Shown: positions 7,845 to 16,144, numbered from the stretch's first letter. The stretch: DNA of 64,000 bases from Sphingomonas sp. PL-96 (GCF_020707215.1 NZ_JAJFET010000009.1:95748-159747); one strand, 5' to 3'. The notes: generated by a model not told the origin, from the sequence alone. A program made the numbers and translations.

Positions 7845-8362
7845 GAGCGCTCCTCGGTCCTCTGAGCCCTACCTTCCACGATCCTGAACACGCGAGGTTT
7901 CTTGCCGCTGATCGTGAAGCCGTCACCATGCCATGTCACCGACGGGTCGCCCGCCGTAAGTTGATCAAGGCAGCTCTCCACAAGTATGGAGTCAGTCAAG
8001 CTACGTTGTGCGACCGAAAACAGGCGCACCCATGACTCCCGCCCATTGGCGCAACGCTCCCCGCCAATCTTGCTTCCATAGCTGTCGAGCACCGCCACGA
8101 CGCCGCCACCTTCGCCGACTCGTTGGACATCGTGATAGAGGACGGGGTCGGCGCGCTCGGCGGCAATCGGGAAGCGGATCTGCGTCTTCGCGCCGTCGTC
8201 GCCGTAGGTGTAGATGCCCGTAGCGCCGGTCACCTCGATGGCATCGGACGCCAGGATTGCCACCGCTGGCGTGCCGGTGTTCTCCGCTGCCCCATCGGCC
8301 GAACTGCAGCCGGCAAGGATCGGAAAGATAGCCGCTAGGGCCAGCATTGGAGTGGCTCTCAT
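7841..8362 (-). CDS. Lipoprotein of the three-gene cassette, copy 1
   Basis: A 173-aa protein with signal peptide MRATPMLALAAIFPILAG followed by Cys, a lipobox (ILAGC), so it should be lipidated and face the periplasm. The mature part has a beta-rich N-half (ITVTGATGIYTYGDDG-like) and a conserved block CANGRESWVRLFSVAQR that reappears as CANGIESYVRAFSLQER in the copy-2 lipoprotein at 11234-11737. The stop overlaps the start of the 282-aa gene (ATGA). An in-frame start at 8503 would add a basic extension and spoil the signal peptide, so I use 8362, although no strong ribosome-binding site precedes it. Function unknown; it may chaperone, anchor or neutralise the membrane protein encoded next. 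Confidence 0.75.
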   Translation of the reverse strand: MRATPMLALAAIFPILAGCSSADGAAENTGTPAVAILASDAIEVTGATGIYTYGDDGAKTQIRFPIAAERADPVLYHDVQRVGEGGGVVAVLDSYGSKIGGERCANGRESWVRLFSVAQRSLTDSILVESCLDQLTAGDPSVTWHGDGFTISGKKPRVFRIVEGRAQRTEERS

Positions 8363-8542
8363 TCGAACAGCGTAAAGCGCGCCGACGGCTTGGAGAAGCG
8401 CAAACTGCACGATCAATCGCGCGATGCAAGCAATCCGTCGGCTCAGACGAACACTGATATTGGCTGTTACGCGAGCACGGGCGTCGTCGCTCTTTTCCGT
8501 CAACCAGGCTCCCGCTCGAACGTGCTGCGATGTCCGCCCTCC

Positions 8543-8839
8543 TTAGTCACGCATACGCCGCCGTAGCTGCTTCCACTCCGCTTCTGATCGCGGAAATGGG
8601 TTTGCCAGCGTTGCCGGCTCGGGTGTGGCACTCAGGCGTGGTCCGCGCTTGCCGCAGCGCTGACACCGAATGTGGTAACCCAGCGCGCCGAGCTGCGTCG
8701 ACCAACCCTTAAGCAGAGCATAGCGCCAGAGTCGCTTTGCATCGAACACGTGCTCCGCGCCGCAGTAGCAGCGGGCACGGAGATTCGCCTTGTGGCTCGT
8801 TAAGTCGGTGAGGCTGTCGAGCCGAGTGTTGGCCGACAC
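8543..8839 (-). CDS. Small zinc-ribbon protein
   Basis: A 98-aa protein with two Cys pairs: RARCYCGAE (CxC) and IRCQRCGKR (CxxC), about 37 residues apart, separated by the helix RLWRYALLKGW. This is a zinc-ribbon layout seen in many small hypotheticals of sphingomonads. It starts with GTG at 8839, one base after the TGA of the DUF6771-like gene (TGAGGTG), so translation is probably coupled. A 3' fragment of a second copy lies at 6320-6537 and another at about 36955-36990, so this gene travels with the membrane-protein cassette. Nucleic-acid binding is a family-level guess. Confidence 0.65.
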   Translation of the reverse strand: MSANTRLDSLTDLTSHKANLRARCYCGAEHVFDAKRLWRYALLKGWSTQLGALGYHIRCQRCGKRGPRLSATPEPATLANPFPRSEAEWKQLRRRMRD

Positions 8840-8840
8840 C

Positions 8841-9038
8841 TCAAAGAGGGAGCAGGAGCTGATTGCGATCGGGTGCGGCTTGCGCGTCGAGCGAGGAGGC
8901 GATCGACAGCGCGAGTTCCTTCGCCGCCTGCTTCCGCAGATGCTCGCCGGGCGCGGTGATGCCCACGCGGCACCATCCCGGTGCTTCAAGGATCGCAGTT
9001 GCTATCGCGGCGGGGTCGGCTGGTTCCATGTAGCGCAT
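8841..9038 (-). CDS. DUF6771-like small protein
   Basis: A 65-aa protein beginning MRYMEPADPAAIATAI, with the core APGWCRVGITAPGEHLRK and the ending RNQLLLPL. The central pattern (AAPGW-R-GLTAP-ERLR followed by an alanine-rich helix and a LPL end) is one I associate with the DUF6771 family of sphingomonads; this is recollection, not a search. Function is unknown. A second ATG three codons in (9029) is also possible. It lies immediately upstream of the zinc-ribbon gene on the same strand, and such small genes are typical of accessory islands. Confidence 0.6.
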   Translation of the reverse strand: MRYMEPADPAAIATAILEAPGWCRVGITAPGEHLRKQAAKELALSIASSLDAQAAPDRNQLLLPL

Positions 9039-9145
9039 GAGAACACAACAGGAACGATTCGACAAGCCTGAGCGGATGCGCCCCGCTGATGGGTCATTCG
9101 TGTCAGCGGGAACGACACTCGTGCGGCAACTTCTCGCGGCAGCAC

Positions 9146-9682
9146 CTACTCGGTCGCCGGTTTTCTGAACCGCGATCTCAGTTGACCCAACCGGGAGCAA
9201 AGGTCCTTGCCGCTGCGGGTGATGCTCTCCCGTAGTTGCTCTGCCTCTGTTTCCGTCAGAACGAGCGTGTCCCGCTGGAGGCGCTTTGACCGCAAAGACA
9301 CCAGCCGAAACACCGCAGTCCATTGCCCGTACGGGTCGAGCGTCACTTTGCACGTCGCATGGCAAAGCATGTTCCTAGCCTCTGCATGTGCCCGACACTG
9401 CTCCAGCGTCGCCGCGGTGGTGCCCGCCTCCTTCTCGAATGGACCTCCTGGACCGATCGCGGATGCCAGCGCTTCGAATCGCTGCCCGACGAGGTGAGGG
9501 AGGCGCACATCAGCGCCACGTCCTTCCACCTCCGCCAAGCATGCCAGGCACTCGGTTACGGCCTCTTCGGTTCGCGTGAAGGCGTCGAGGCAGCGGCCGC
9601 GCCACTCATTCACGCGCGCAACCGCGGCGATGAAAAGCTCGCGCGGCAATGCCACCTTCGAACTTGCTGTGATCGCGTCCAC
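9146..9682 (-). CDS. Hypothetical helical protein with a HEPN-like RX4H motif
   Basis: A 178-aa, mostly helical protein. The N-terminal half has helices rich in Glu and Ala (AFTRTEEAVTECLACLAEVE), and the middle reads HAEARNMLCHATCKV. Here R-N-M-L-C-H is an RX4H motif, the signature of HEPN-domain ribonucleases and toxins, and sits as usual near the start of a helix that follows a long helical hairpin. A beta-like stretch (QWTAVFRLVSL) and a final helix follow. The start is GTG at 9682 with no strong ribosome-binding site. It lies between the two complete cassette regions, on the same strand. No nucleotidyltransferase partner is adjacent, so a HEPN/MNT toxin pair is not supported. Confidence 0.6.
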   Translation of the reverse strand: MDAITASSKVALPRELFIAAVARVNEWRGRCLDAFTRTEEAVTECLACLAEVEGRGADVRLPHLVGQRFEALASAIGPGGPFEKEAGTTAATLEQCRAHAEARNMLCHATCKVTLDPYGQWTAVFRLVSLRSKRLQRDTLVLTETEAEQLRESITRSGKDLCSRLGQLRSRFRKPATE

Positions 9683-9933
9683 CGGGGAGGCGTACCGGTC
9701 TCGGGTTTATACATCGTTGCTGGAGCACCCCGCGGGTGATGTTTAACCCCGAACGGCAGCGGCAGGAAACGCCCAAGAACTGCCATTCCACGTGTTCGCC
9801 GCAATGCTTAGAAGCGGACATTCACCGCCTGCCACCGGCATCACTCTCCACTTCTCGACGGCAACCCCAGCGTCCTCTGGCAGAGACCAGTGCCGCCTTG
9901 ATACTTGAGGCTGACATGTATTCGCTGCGAGCC

Positions 9934-10368
9934 TTACTGCCCCACATCGGTAATCATGTGGGGGCAAGTAGCTCCGGCTGGTGCCCATAACAGGTTGAGA
10001 AAACGCTGACCGCTTATCGGCATACAGCGATGGTAACCCTGACGCGGCAGGAAAATGTCAGTAGCAACCAAGATAGCTAATGGGAACAGTACCAAGAGAG
10101 GTGAGAGCCACAGGATAGCGCGAAAAAACCCCTCCTGTCGCTTCGGCGAAGTGTGGGCAAGCATGCCGACCAGCAGCGCAAGTTGCACCGTGCCGACGGC
10201 CGCAGCACCGACCCCGGTGCGAACTTCGACAGAACGACGATCTCCCAGCTCCCGCCAAAACGAAGCGGTGCCGTCCCAGGCCACCCACGCCAGCGCCAAG
10301 GCCAGCAACGTCATCGCCAATGCGAGGATCACCGACGCACGTCGGTCGCTGTTCCCCACCGGCGTCAA
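9934..10368 (-). CDS. Small multi-pass membrane protein, cassette copy 2, candidate immunity protein
   Basis: A 144-aa protein with hydrophobic segments ASVILALAMTLLALALAWVA, then VGTVQLALLVGMLA, then ILWLSPLLVLFPLAILVATD, and a tail containing CMPISGQRFLNLL and one more Cys. Layout, size and the Cys-containing tail (GYHRC here, GYVRC in copies 1 and 3) match the other two small membrane proteins, but the sequence is much more diverged. The start overlaps the stop of the 282-codon pseudogene by 4 bp. It remains open although its partner is interrupted, as expected for a retained immunity protein; the role itself is inferred. Confidence 0.7.
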   Translation of the reverse strand: MTPVGNSDRRASVILALAMTLLALALAWVAWDGTASFWRELGDRRSVEVRTGVGAAAVGTVQLALLVGMLAHTSPKRQEGFFRAILWLSPLLVLFPLAILVATDIFLPRQGYHRCMPISGQRFLNLLWAPAGATCPHMITDVGQ

Positions 10369-11213
10369 AAGCGGGGAAGGAATTGCCAGGTCAGCTTGTC
10401 AAGCTGGCGCTTCGCTGCGTCTGTTGCGTAGTCGACAGCTAGGTCGACTACTCGACTGGCAAGTGAAGCCGCAATGCCAACTCCAACTTCGATCATGTTG
10501 TCCTTCGTCTGCTCGAAGCGCTGATGAAGTCTGGCGATGCCTTGGTCCAACATGTTCTGAAGTTTCTCAGTGAGTTGAAAGCGATTGTCTATCCAATCGA
10601 GCGCCAAACCGGCGCCTACGCCGACGACTACCGCCACCGCCAATGGACCCAGTGCAAACGTGCCGATCGCGGTACCCATGGCTAGTGCACCTGCGGTAAC
10701 GCCGATTGCACTGCCGATCGCAACCTTCACTACATCGCTAGCAATGGCCCCGAGCAGACCTCCCAGTGTGGCTTCGTCCCGCATGACATAGTCGGCGATG
10801 TTCCAAGCCGTGAGCAGGAAAATCGATACGATGCCGCCGCTCCTGGCCGATGCTTTGACGCCGGCGAGCCCCAGCCCCATGTTGACCACTTTCGCGTTCT
10901 GCACCCCGTATCGGGTGCCGGTCAGGATTCGCCGCAATCCTGGATGCCCCTTAAACACGATGTGCGCTTTGCCCCCATAGTTCTTGAAATAGACGCGCCC
11001 AATCGGTGTCCCCAAATCCTTGGCCAGCTTGGCCAGAAGGGCAAGGTCAGTCGCCGTCGAGAAGTAGTTCGCTGCGAACCGGCTCTCGGTCTTGTAGCGG
11101 CGCCAAAGTTAGTTAGCCTGGAGCTGCGTCACCTGATTGGCTGCCACCTTTGCAGACAGCCAAAGCCGCATCATTGCGTCGCGGTCGAGAACGTAAATCT
11201 GCTGATCTTGCAT
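10365..11213 (-). pseudogene. Cassette copy 2 of the Gly/Ala-rich membrane protein, interrupted by an in-frame TAA
   Basis: The frame opens with ATG at 11213 (MQDQQIYVLDRDAMMRLWL), aligns with copy 1 (MTEQTDQVIIADRDMLVRIWL) and hits TAA at 11111-11109, codon 35. The frame continues without a further stop through RFAANYFSTATDLALL and VYFKNYGGKAHIVFKGHPG to the end. The 282 codons, including the TAA, equal the intact copy exactly. The downstream part alone could restart at a TTG at 11015, which would lack the first 66 residues. No insertion or frameshift is needed, so a single base change explains it (or a sequencing error). The Gly/Ala segments (ASDVVKVAIGSAIGVTAGAL and FALGPLAVAVVVGVGAGLAL) are preserved. 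Confidence 0.82.
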
Positions 11214-11233
11214 GCTCTAACTACTCCGAGTCA

Positions 11234-11737
11234 TCAGGTTGCAAGCGGCACGACCTTCTGTGCCTGAACCGCGTAACGTTGCTCGCCGACGCGGAAGCCG
11301 CTGGGCGCCTCCCACGCGACCTCCGCGTCGGGTCCCGCTTTATCACTCAAGCAACTCTCCGCGAGTGCTGCGAACACTTCCTTGCGTTCTTGCAAAGAAA
11401 ACGCACGCACGTAGCTCTCGATGCCATTGGCACAATGTCCATCCGGGCTCGCTCTGCTGGCGTATCGGTCGAGCAGCACGATAACGCCATCGTCGGTTTG
11501 CCCGATCCGCTCGCTGTCGTGCCGCCGGGCAGGGTCGATCTTGCTGATGTCGATCGCGAACGGCACTTCGACAGTCACTCCATCACGCGTCGACTTATAC
11601 ACGCCGCCGCCATCGCGAAGGTCGAGTTGATCAAGTTCCATGGAGCTTACGGCGGCCTCGGCAGGCGGATCTGCCGGCGCGGGCGCGCAGGCGCTCAAGC
11701 AAGAGGCCGTAACCAACCCGGCTATTAGAGCGCGCAT
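11234..11737 (-). CDS. Lipoprotein of the three-gene cassette, copy 2
   Basis: A 167-aa protein, signal peptide MRALIAGLVTASCLSAC with lipobox LSAC, so it should be lipidated. ATG at 11737 is preceded by GGGAGG with a 7-base gap; upstream in-frame ATGs would bury the signal peptide. The mature domain carries GVYKSTRDGVTVEVPFAIDI, an ERIGQTDDGVIVLLDRY segment matching QRVGEGGGVVAVLDSY of copy 1, and CANGIESYVRAFSLQER. It ends 20 bases before the interrupted 282-codon gene. The two lipoproteins are clear paralogues although outside these blocks they differ strongly. Confidence 0.75.
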   Translation of the reverse strand: MRALIAGLVTASCLSACAPAPADPPAEAAVSSMELDQLDLRDGGGVYKSTRDGVTVEVPFAIDISKIDPARRHDSERIGQTDDGVIVLLDRYASRASPDGHCANGIESYVRAFSLQERKEVFAALAESCLSDKAGPDAEVAWEAPSGFRVGEQRYAVQAQKVVPLAT

Positions 11738-12045
11738 TCTTCGTCCTCCCGCCGAGAGGCTCCCGCAGAAGGAAGCCAGCGTCAACAAGTGTTCGACAAC
11801 CTCCGTTTCAAGCAAGGTAGCTCAAAACCCAGAAACTACCAGCTTGTGCCCCGCTTATCCTGCTTTCGGTGCCCCGTTGCCTGAAAGCTGCCCGCCCGAA
11901 ATCCACCCGCGATCGGCCGCCAGCATGCTACGGTAACTGACCCAGCGGTAGCGCCATCTGAGGGCGCACGGGAGGGATGGGGCGGTGACGCGGGGTGGTT
12001 GCCAGCAATGAATTCCCGGCATGCTCTTTGCCGCTGCTCAACTAA

Positions 12046-12642
12046 TCAGTTTGCGCCGATCGATCGCGCTTCGTCGGTGCCGATCCAGCCTTTGGTCGTC
12101 GGCCCCTCGCCTGAGGCGTACTCTACGAGCATCGCGTTGCCGCTCTGGCGGATTACCCCGACCAGATCGCCCTTCACCACATAGCGGGCCCCCGGTCTGC
12201 CAGTAGGTGACGCGCGGAACCTGGCGCGCGGGACGGCCACTTGCGCGAGGTCGGTCCATCCGGCGGTCAACGTTCGGGAGCCCGTCAACGCCTCGCCCTT
12301 CGGCACGAAGCACCCGCCGAACCGGTTGACGTCAGGTACGTCGAGCGTGAGTTCATCGTCGCGCAAGCTGAGCGTCCCTGTCGCTGGGGGCGCGCCCAAC
12401 CCCTTTGCAGTCACGTTGGCGCGCCCATCTGGACGGAGTGTACCTGAAAAGGTGAAGGAACAGGTTCTAGCCGGCGCATTTGGTCCAAGATGGCCTTGCT
12501 CCTCCAGGTAGCGACCAACGATGCGGCTTCCCTGTACAGCTACGTCGAACATTTCGAACTGTCCGCTCGCGGGTCCAGCCGCTGTCGCACACCCAGGAAC
12601 AGCTATGAGTGCGGCGACCGTTAGTACGACAAAGTATCTCAT
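12046..12642 (-). CDS. Lipoprotein with a C-terminal SH3-like segment
   Basis: A 198-aa protein starting MRYFVVLTVAALIAVPGC, a lipoprotein signal with Cys18. The middle is beta-rich with two cysteines (RTCSFTFSGTLRPDGRANV and RFGGCFVPKGE), perhaps disulphide bonded. The last about 50 residues (ARYVVKGDLVGVIRQSGNAM, then EYASGEGPTTKGWI) read like a bacterial SH3 fold, with the closing TKGWI element. Such domains often bind cell-wall or peptide ligands. It is alone between the cassette and the broken ORF at 12759; the 230 bases on its downstream side (11816-12045) hold nothing recognisable. Confidence 0.7.
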   Translation of the reverse strand: MRYFVVLTVAALIAVPGCATAAGPASGQFEMFDVAVQGSRIVGRYLEEQGHLGPNAPARTCSFTFSGTLRPDGRANVTAKGLGAPPATGTLSLRDDELTLDVPDVNRFGGCFVPKGEALTGSRTLTAGWTDLAQVAVPRARFRASPTGRPGARYVVKGDLVGVIRQSGNAMLVEYASGEGPTTKGWIGTDEARSIGAN

Positions 12643-12758
12643 TATCTTGCTTTTCAGTCCGTCTTGAATTGCAATATCTCTGTCATATCACATTTGATCT
12701 GCACCAACAGATTCGAAAACAAGAGGACGCAAGTCCTTTCTCCATTGCCTCAGCCATG

Positions 12759-13124
12759 CTAACCTTGATTTCGCAGGAAGGTGCAAACAGGTATCCGGGA
12801 AAGGCAGCGGGAATCGGGGGAAAGCTTCGGCGAGCGAGTGATCACGTCTCGCAGCGGTGCCGCAAGTTCCACGTCGAAGGCGCGCAATTCAGGATGTTGG
12901 GGGACACGCTGCATCGCTTGCAAGACCAGCGGGCCGAGTTCGACACCGTTGCGCAGCGGAATGACGTCGGCTGCATGGCAGCTGCCAGATCTCAGCAATA
13001 CATCGAAGAAGGACCCAATCCCGGCCATTCACGCGTCCCATTGCGCCAGTGGAAGCCTGCCGCTCGTTCCTGTGAGCGGACCGACCGCTTGGGCGAGCCC
13101 AGCCAGCCGCTTGGGATCGCCCAT
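12759..13124 (-). pseudogene. Broken open frame of unknown family
   Basis: A frame opening at ATG 13124 (MGDPKRLAGLAQAVGPLTG) meets a TGA at 13031-13029 and continues in frame from an ATG directly after it: MAGIGSFFDVLLRSGSCH, then VIPLRNGVELGPLVLQAMQRV and RAFDVELAAPLRDVITR. Both sides have natural protein composition, so I read this as one gene with an internal stop rather than two tiny genes. The codons after RSPKLS lose this character, suggesting decay of the end as well. I cannot assign a family. The rest of 12643-13233 holds nothing recognisable. Confidence 0.35.
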
Positions 13125-13233
13125 TGTGGGGACTTGGCGGTCGGTCTGCTTGCGGAAAGGGACTAGCGAGAGCGGTCGTCCTTGGGCCGGGTTCATCGGA
13201 CGCGGCATTGATCAGGCGGTGGCTTGCGTCGCG

Positions 13234-13758
13234 TCAATCGGGCAGCCAGCGCTGAGTGTCTGTTCCCGTGTCGCTGGTCGTTGCACTCGACAAGCTTTCG
13301 AACTCGATCAACAATCCCCAGGGCGTCAGGCCGAAACGGCCGCGATTGCCTGGTCCGGCCTCCTGGCCCGTAAGGTCGTAGGGCCCCTCCAGCAATGCGC
13401 CCCCGGCTGCCACGAAGCGTGCCGTTGTCGCATCGATGTCGTCGACCGTGAGGCTGAAGTGGCTGATGCCCTGATCGGCGATGCCGCTCGAACGCCGACT
13501 TGTCGGATGATCGATCTCGAACACCTCTAGGTTGGCGCCGTTGCCGAGCCGAAGCATGGTCACTGCGACGATCGCGGTGCCCTGCGCCAATCCGTTCTTG
13601 GGCGCGAGTTCCCGTGCCCGCATCGGATCGCCATCACGCGTGGTGAGCGAGAACAGGGGCTCGGCGCCAAACGCCTCCTTGAAGAAGTGGATCGCGGCGT
13701 CGTGATCGGGCACCGTGATCCCGACATGCTCGATTCCGCGTGGACGATCATCGGTCAT
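13234..13758 (-). CDS. VOC-family (glyoxalase/bleomycin-resistance fold) protein
   Basis: A 174-aa protein with paired beta-alpha-beta-beta-beta modules: IEHVGITVPDHDAAIHFFKE at the start and ISHFSLTVDDIDATTARFVA at about residue 95, each beginning with the His expected at the metal site, with acidic residues in LEVFEIDH and LLIEFE closing the set. VOC enzymes include dioxygenases, isomerases and lyases; the substrate cannot be read. Its ATG lies two bases after the sugar-porter stop, so it is the last gene of a minus-strand unit EamA-porter-VOC. It is likely under the LacI-type regulator at 16199. Confidence 0.82.
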   Translation of the reverse strand: MTDDRPRGIEHVGITVPDHDAAIHFFKEAFGAEPLFSLTTRDGDPMRARELAPKNGLAQGTAIVAVTMLRLGNGANLEVFEIDHPTSRRSSGIADQGISHFSLTVDDIDATTARFVAAGGALLEGPYDLTGQEAGPGNRGRFGLTPWGLLIEFESLSSATTSDTGTDTQRWLPD

Positions 13759-13760
13759 TG

Positions 13761-15161
13761 TTACACCTTCGCTTGAGGGTTGGTGGAAAACAGGCGGTCG
13801 ATCTGTTCGAGCGATCGCCCGCGCGTTTCGGGTACGCGCCGCCACACGAACAGGAGGGCGGCGACGCCGATCGCCGCGAACAGCCCGAAGGCGCCGCCGT
13901 TGCCGAGCGCGTCGTTGAGAACGGGAAAGCTTACGGTAACCGCGAGATTGGTCACCCACATCATGCCGGCCGACAGGCTCATTGCCCGGCCGCGGATCGC
14001 CTGCGGGAAAATCTCGGAGGCGAGCACGTAGTAGCAGGCGCCCAGGCTGAATGCGAAAAAGGCGATAAAGCCACACAGGCAGGTGGCCGCGAATACCAGC
14101 GACGACGCTCCGGCGACCGAGCCCACGGACAGGGCTGTCAGCATGAGGGTCATGCCTCCAATCCCCCACAGCAGCAGCGGCCTGCGCCCGGCGCGGTCCA
14201 TCAACCGCAATGCCACCAGCGTGAAGAGAACATTGACCGCGCCCACCGCGGCGGTGGCGAGGATGGCTCGCGCCGGGGTGTCGGCTCCGGCGCGCTCGAA
14301 GATGCGCGGTGCGAAGTACAGCACCGCGTTGATCCCGGTCGCCTGCTGGAAGAAGGGAAGCAGCAGGCCGACCAGCAGCACACGGCGATAGCGCGGCTGC
14401 AACAACGTCGACCAGCGTGCCTCTGTGCCCTGGGCGCGTGCATCGCGGCGCAGCAGCCTCAGTTCCGCGTCGATGGCATCGTCCGGGCGCATTCGCGCAA
14501 GCACCTCGCGGGCTTCATCGAACCGCCCCTGCGCGGCGAGCCAGCGCGGGCTCGCCGGCAGCAACAGGATGCCGAGCGCCAGCAAGGCGCCTGGCAGCAC
14601 ACCGAAACCCAGCATCCAGCGCCAGCTGTACGCCCAATCTGCAATCGACCAGGACAGCAGGTAGGAGCCGAGCATGCCGGTGACGATGCACAGCGAGTTG
14701 AAGGTGACGATGGTGCCGCGCTGCGCCGGTGGTGAAATTTCGGCAAGGTAGATCGGCGTCACCATCGACGCGACACCCACCGCCATGCCGACAAGCACCC
14801 GCCCAGCCACCAGCATCCCGATACCCGGGGCCACAGCGCATAGCGCGGACGAGATCACGAACAGCACAGCACAGGCGAAGATGAGCAGCCGCCGGCCGAA
14901 CCGGTCGGCAAGCTGGCCGCCGATCGCAACACCGCCGACCGCCCCCACCAGCACTGCCCCGGCGACCAAGCCTTCCATCCACTCCGACAGCGCGAAGTCC
15001 TCACGGATGAACAGCAGCGCGCCGGCAATGATCCCAGTGTCGTAGCCGAACAGGAGGCCACCGAGCGAGGCAATGGCCGCAACCAGCCAGAAGCGGGAGG
15101 GCGCGCCATCCGCGGCGGCCGGTTGGACAGGATCAGTGGAACGCGGCGTAGCAATCTGCAT
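13761..15161 (-). CDS. MFS sugar porter (XylE/GalP type)
   Basis: A 466-aa, 12-helix sugar porter. Family signatures: GLLFGYDTGIIAGALLF in helix 1, GGQLADRFGRR after helix 2, PIYLAEISPPAQRG near helix 5, QQATGINAVLYFAP in helix 7, RAGRRPLLLWG mid-protein and VPETRGRSLEQID at the end. These motifs mark hexose or pentose:proton symporters. The frame is open far upstream of the start, but MQIATPRST at 15161 is the only ATG in the right place. Next to a LacI-family repressor and a VOC protein, it probably imports a specific sugar or sugar acid. Confidence 0.88.
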   Translation of the reverse strand: MQIATPRSTDPVQPAAADGAPSRFWLVAAIASLGGLLFGYDTGIIAGALLFIREDFALSEWMEGLVAGAVLVGAVGGVAIGGQLADRFGRRLLIFACAVLFVISSALCAVAPGIGMLVAGRVLVGMAVGVASMVTPIYLAEISPPAQRGTIVTFNSLCIVTGMLGSYLLSWSIADWAYSWRWMLGFGVLPGALLALGILLLPASPRWLAAQGRFDEAREVLARMRPDDAIDAELRLLRRDARAQGTEARWSTLLQPRYRRVLLVGLLLPFFQQATGINAVLYFAPRIFERAGADTPARAILATAAVGAVNVLFTLVALRLMDRAGRRPLLLWGIGGMTLMLTALSVGSVAGASSLVFAATCLCGFIAFFAFSLGACYYVLASEIFPQAIRGRAMSLSAGMMWVTNLAVTVSFPVLNDALGNGGAFGLFAAIGVAALLFVWRRVPETRGRSLEQIDRLFSTNPQAKV

Positions 15162-15202
15162 GGAGAGGGGTCGAAGCTCCTGGTTGGAAACGAAAGAAAG
15201 GA

Positions 15203-16144
15203 TCAGCGCGGGCGCATCGGCAGGCGTCGCCGCCATGCGGGCAGGCGCACGCGCTCGCGGAGCCAGGTGAGCAGGCCGGCAAGGACGATCACCGCAATGC
15301 CGAGGAAGGTTGCCGCATCCACCGGCTGACGGAACAGACAATAGCTGAACAGCACTGCCCAGATCATCTGGCTGTACTGCGGTGGAGCCACTTGGCTGGC
15401 GGGGAGGCGGAGCGTCGCCGTCATCAGCAACGCCTGACCAGCCGCTGCTAACAGCCCATAGCTGGCCAGCAGCACCAGATCGGCAAGTGCCGGAACCGTG
15501 AAGGCCGGCAGCATCAGCACGCCATTGACGAGCAAGGGACCTATCAGCCCTGCACCGAACAGCGACATCCGCTTCTCCTGGGGACTGGCGAGCCGGAAGC
15601 TGATGATCGACAGCGCCGAGGTGAAGCCCGCTGCCAGCGCAGCAACATGGCCGGGGCCGATCGCGCGCAACCCCGGACGCAGGACAATCAGCACGCCGAC
15701 AAAGCCGAGCACCACTGCCGCCCAGCGCCATGGACCGACGATTTCCTTGAGGAAGACCACCGACAACAACGTGACAAACAGCGGCATCAGAAAGATCAGC
15801 GCAAAGGCTTCGGGCATGGGCAGCCGGGTAAAGGCGATGACGCTGCAAACGGTGCAGGCGGCGCTGGCGCCAGCGCGCAGCAGCCACAGAGGCCGGTTGG
15901 TTGTGCGCAGCAGATCGCCCAGCCGCTCGTCGGGCTTGCGGATGAACGGCAAGGCCGCAAAGCCCAGCAATGCGCCAACAAAGGCGGCCTCGAACGGATT
16001 GATCCTGCCTTCCACCAGCTTCACCGAGGCATCGCTGATCGCGAAGGCGGCATAGGACAAAAACGCGATCAGCAGGGCGGGCAAGGAGGGTTCCGAACAA
16101 GGGTTGGGTTGACAATGAACTGCCAGACGGCGGAGAAGTTGCAT
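15203..16144 (-). CDS. EamA-family (DMT) transporter
   Basis: About 313 aa with ten hydrophobic segments arranged as two EamA halves: LPALLIAFLSYAAFAISDAS at the N-terminus, then FALIFLMPLFVTLLSVVFLK, with a repeat after about residue 160. Members export metabolites or drugs; substrate unknown. The frame starts at ATG 16144, inside the palindrome described below, which would put the operator on the start codon. A TTG at 16071 near LPALLIAF is an alternative, and neither has a good ribosome-binding site. First gene of the EamA-porter-VOC unit. Confidence 0.8.
   Translation of the reverse strand: MQLLRRLAVHCQPNPCSEPSLPALLIAFLSYAAFAISDASVKLVEGRINPFEAAFVGALLGFAALPFIRKPDERLGDLLRTTNRPLWLLRAGASAACTVCSVIAFTRLPMPEAFALIFLMPLFVTLLSVVFLKEIVGPWRWAAVVLGFVGVLIVLRPGLRAIGPGHVAALAAGFTSALSIISFRLASPQEKRMSLFGAGLIGPLLVNGVLMLPAFTVPALADLVLLASYGLLAAAGQALLMTATLRLPASQVAPPQYSQMIWAVLFSYCLFRQPVDAATFLGIAVIVLAGLLTWLRERVRLPAWRRRLPMRPR

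Noticed and set aside
9146..9682. Reading the HEPN-like protein as half of a HEPN/MNT toxin-antitoxin pair
   Set aside because: No nucleotidyltransferase motif (GSxxxG...DxD) occurs in neighbouring genes.
9610..9821. Two short minus-strand frames upstream of the HEPN-like gene
   Set aside because: Composition is biased and they overlap each other in different frames; no ribosome-binding site or homologous pattern.
6529..11737. A prophage or CRISPR explanation for the small-gene island
   Set aside because: No phage structural, integrase or lysis gene and no regularly spaced repeats were found; the content is better explained by duplicated cassettes.
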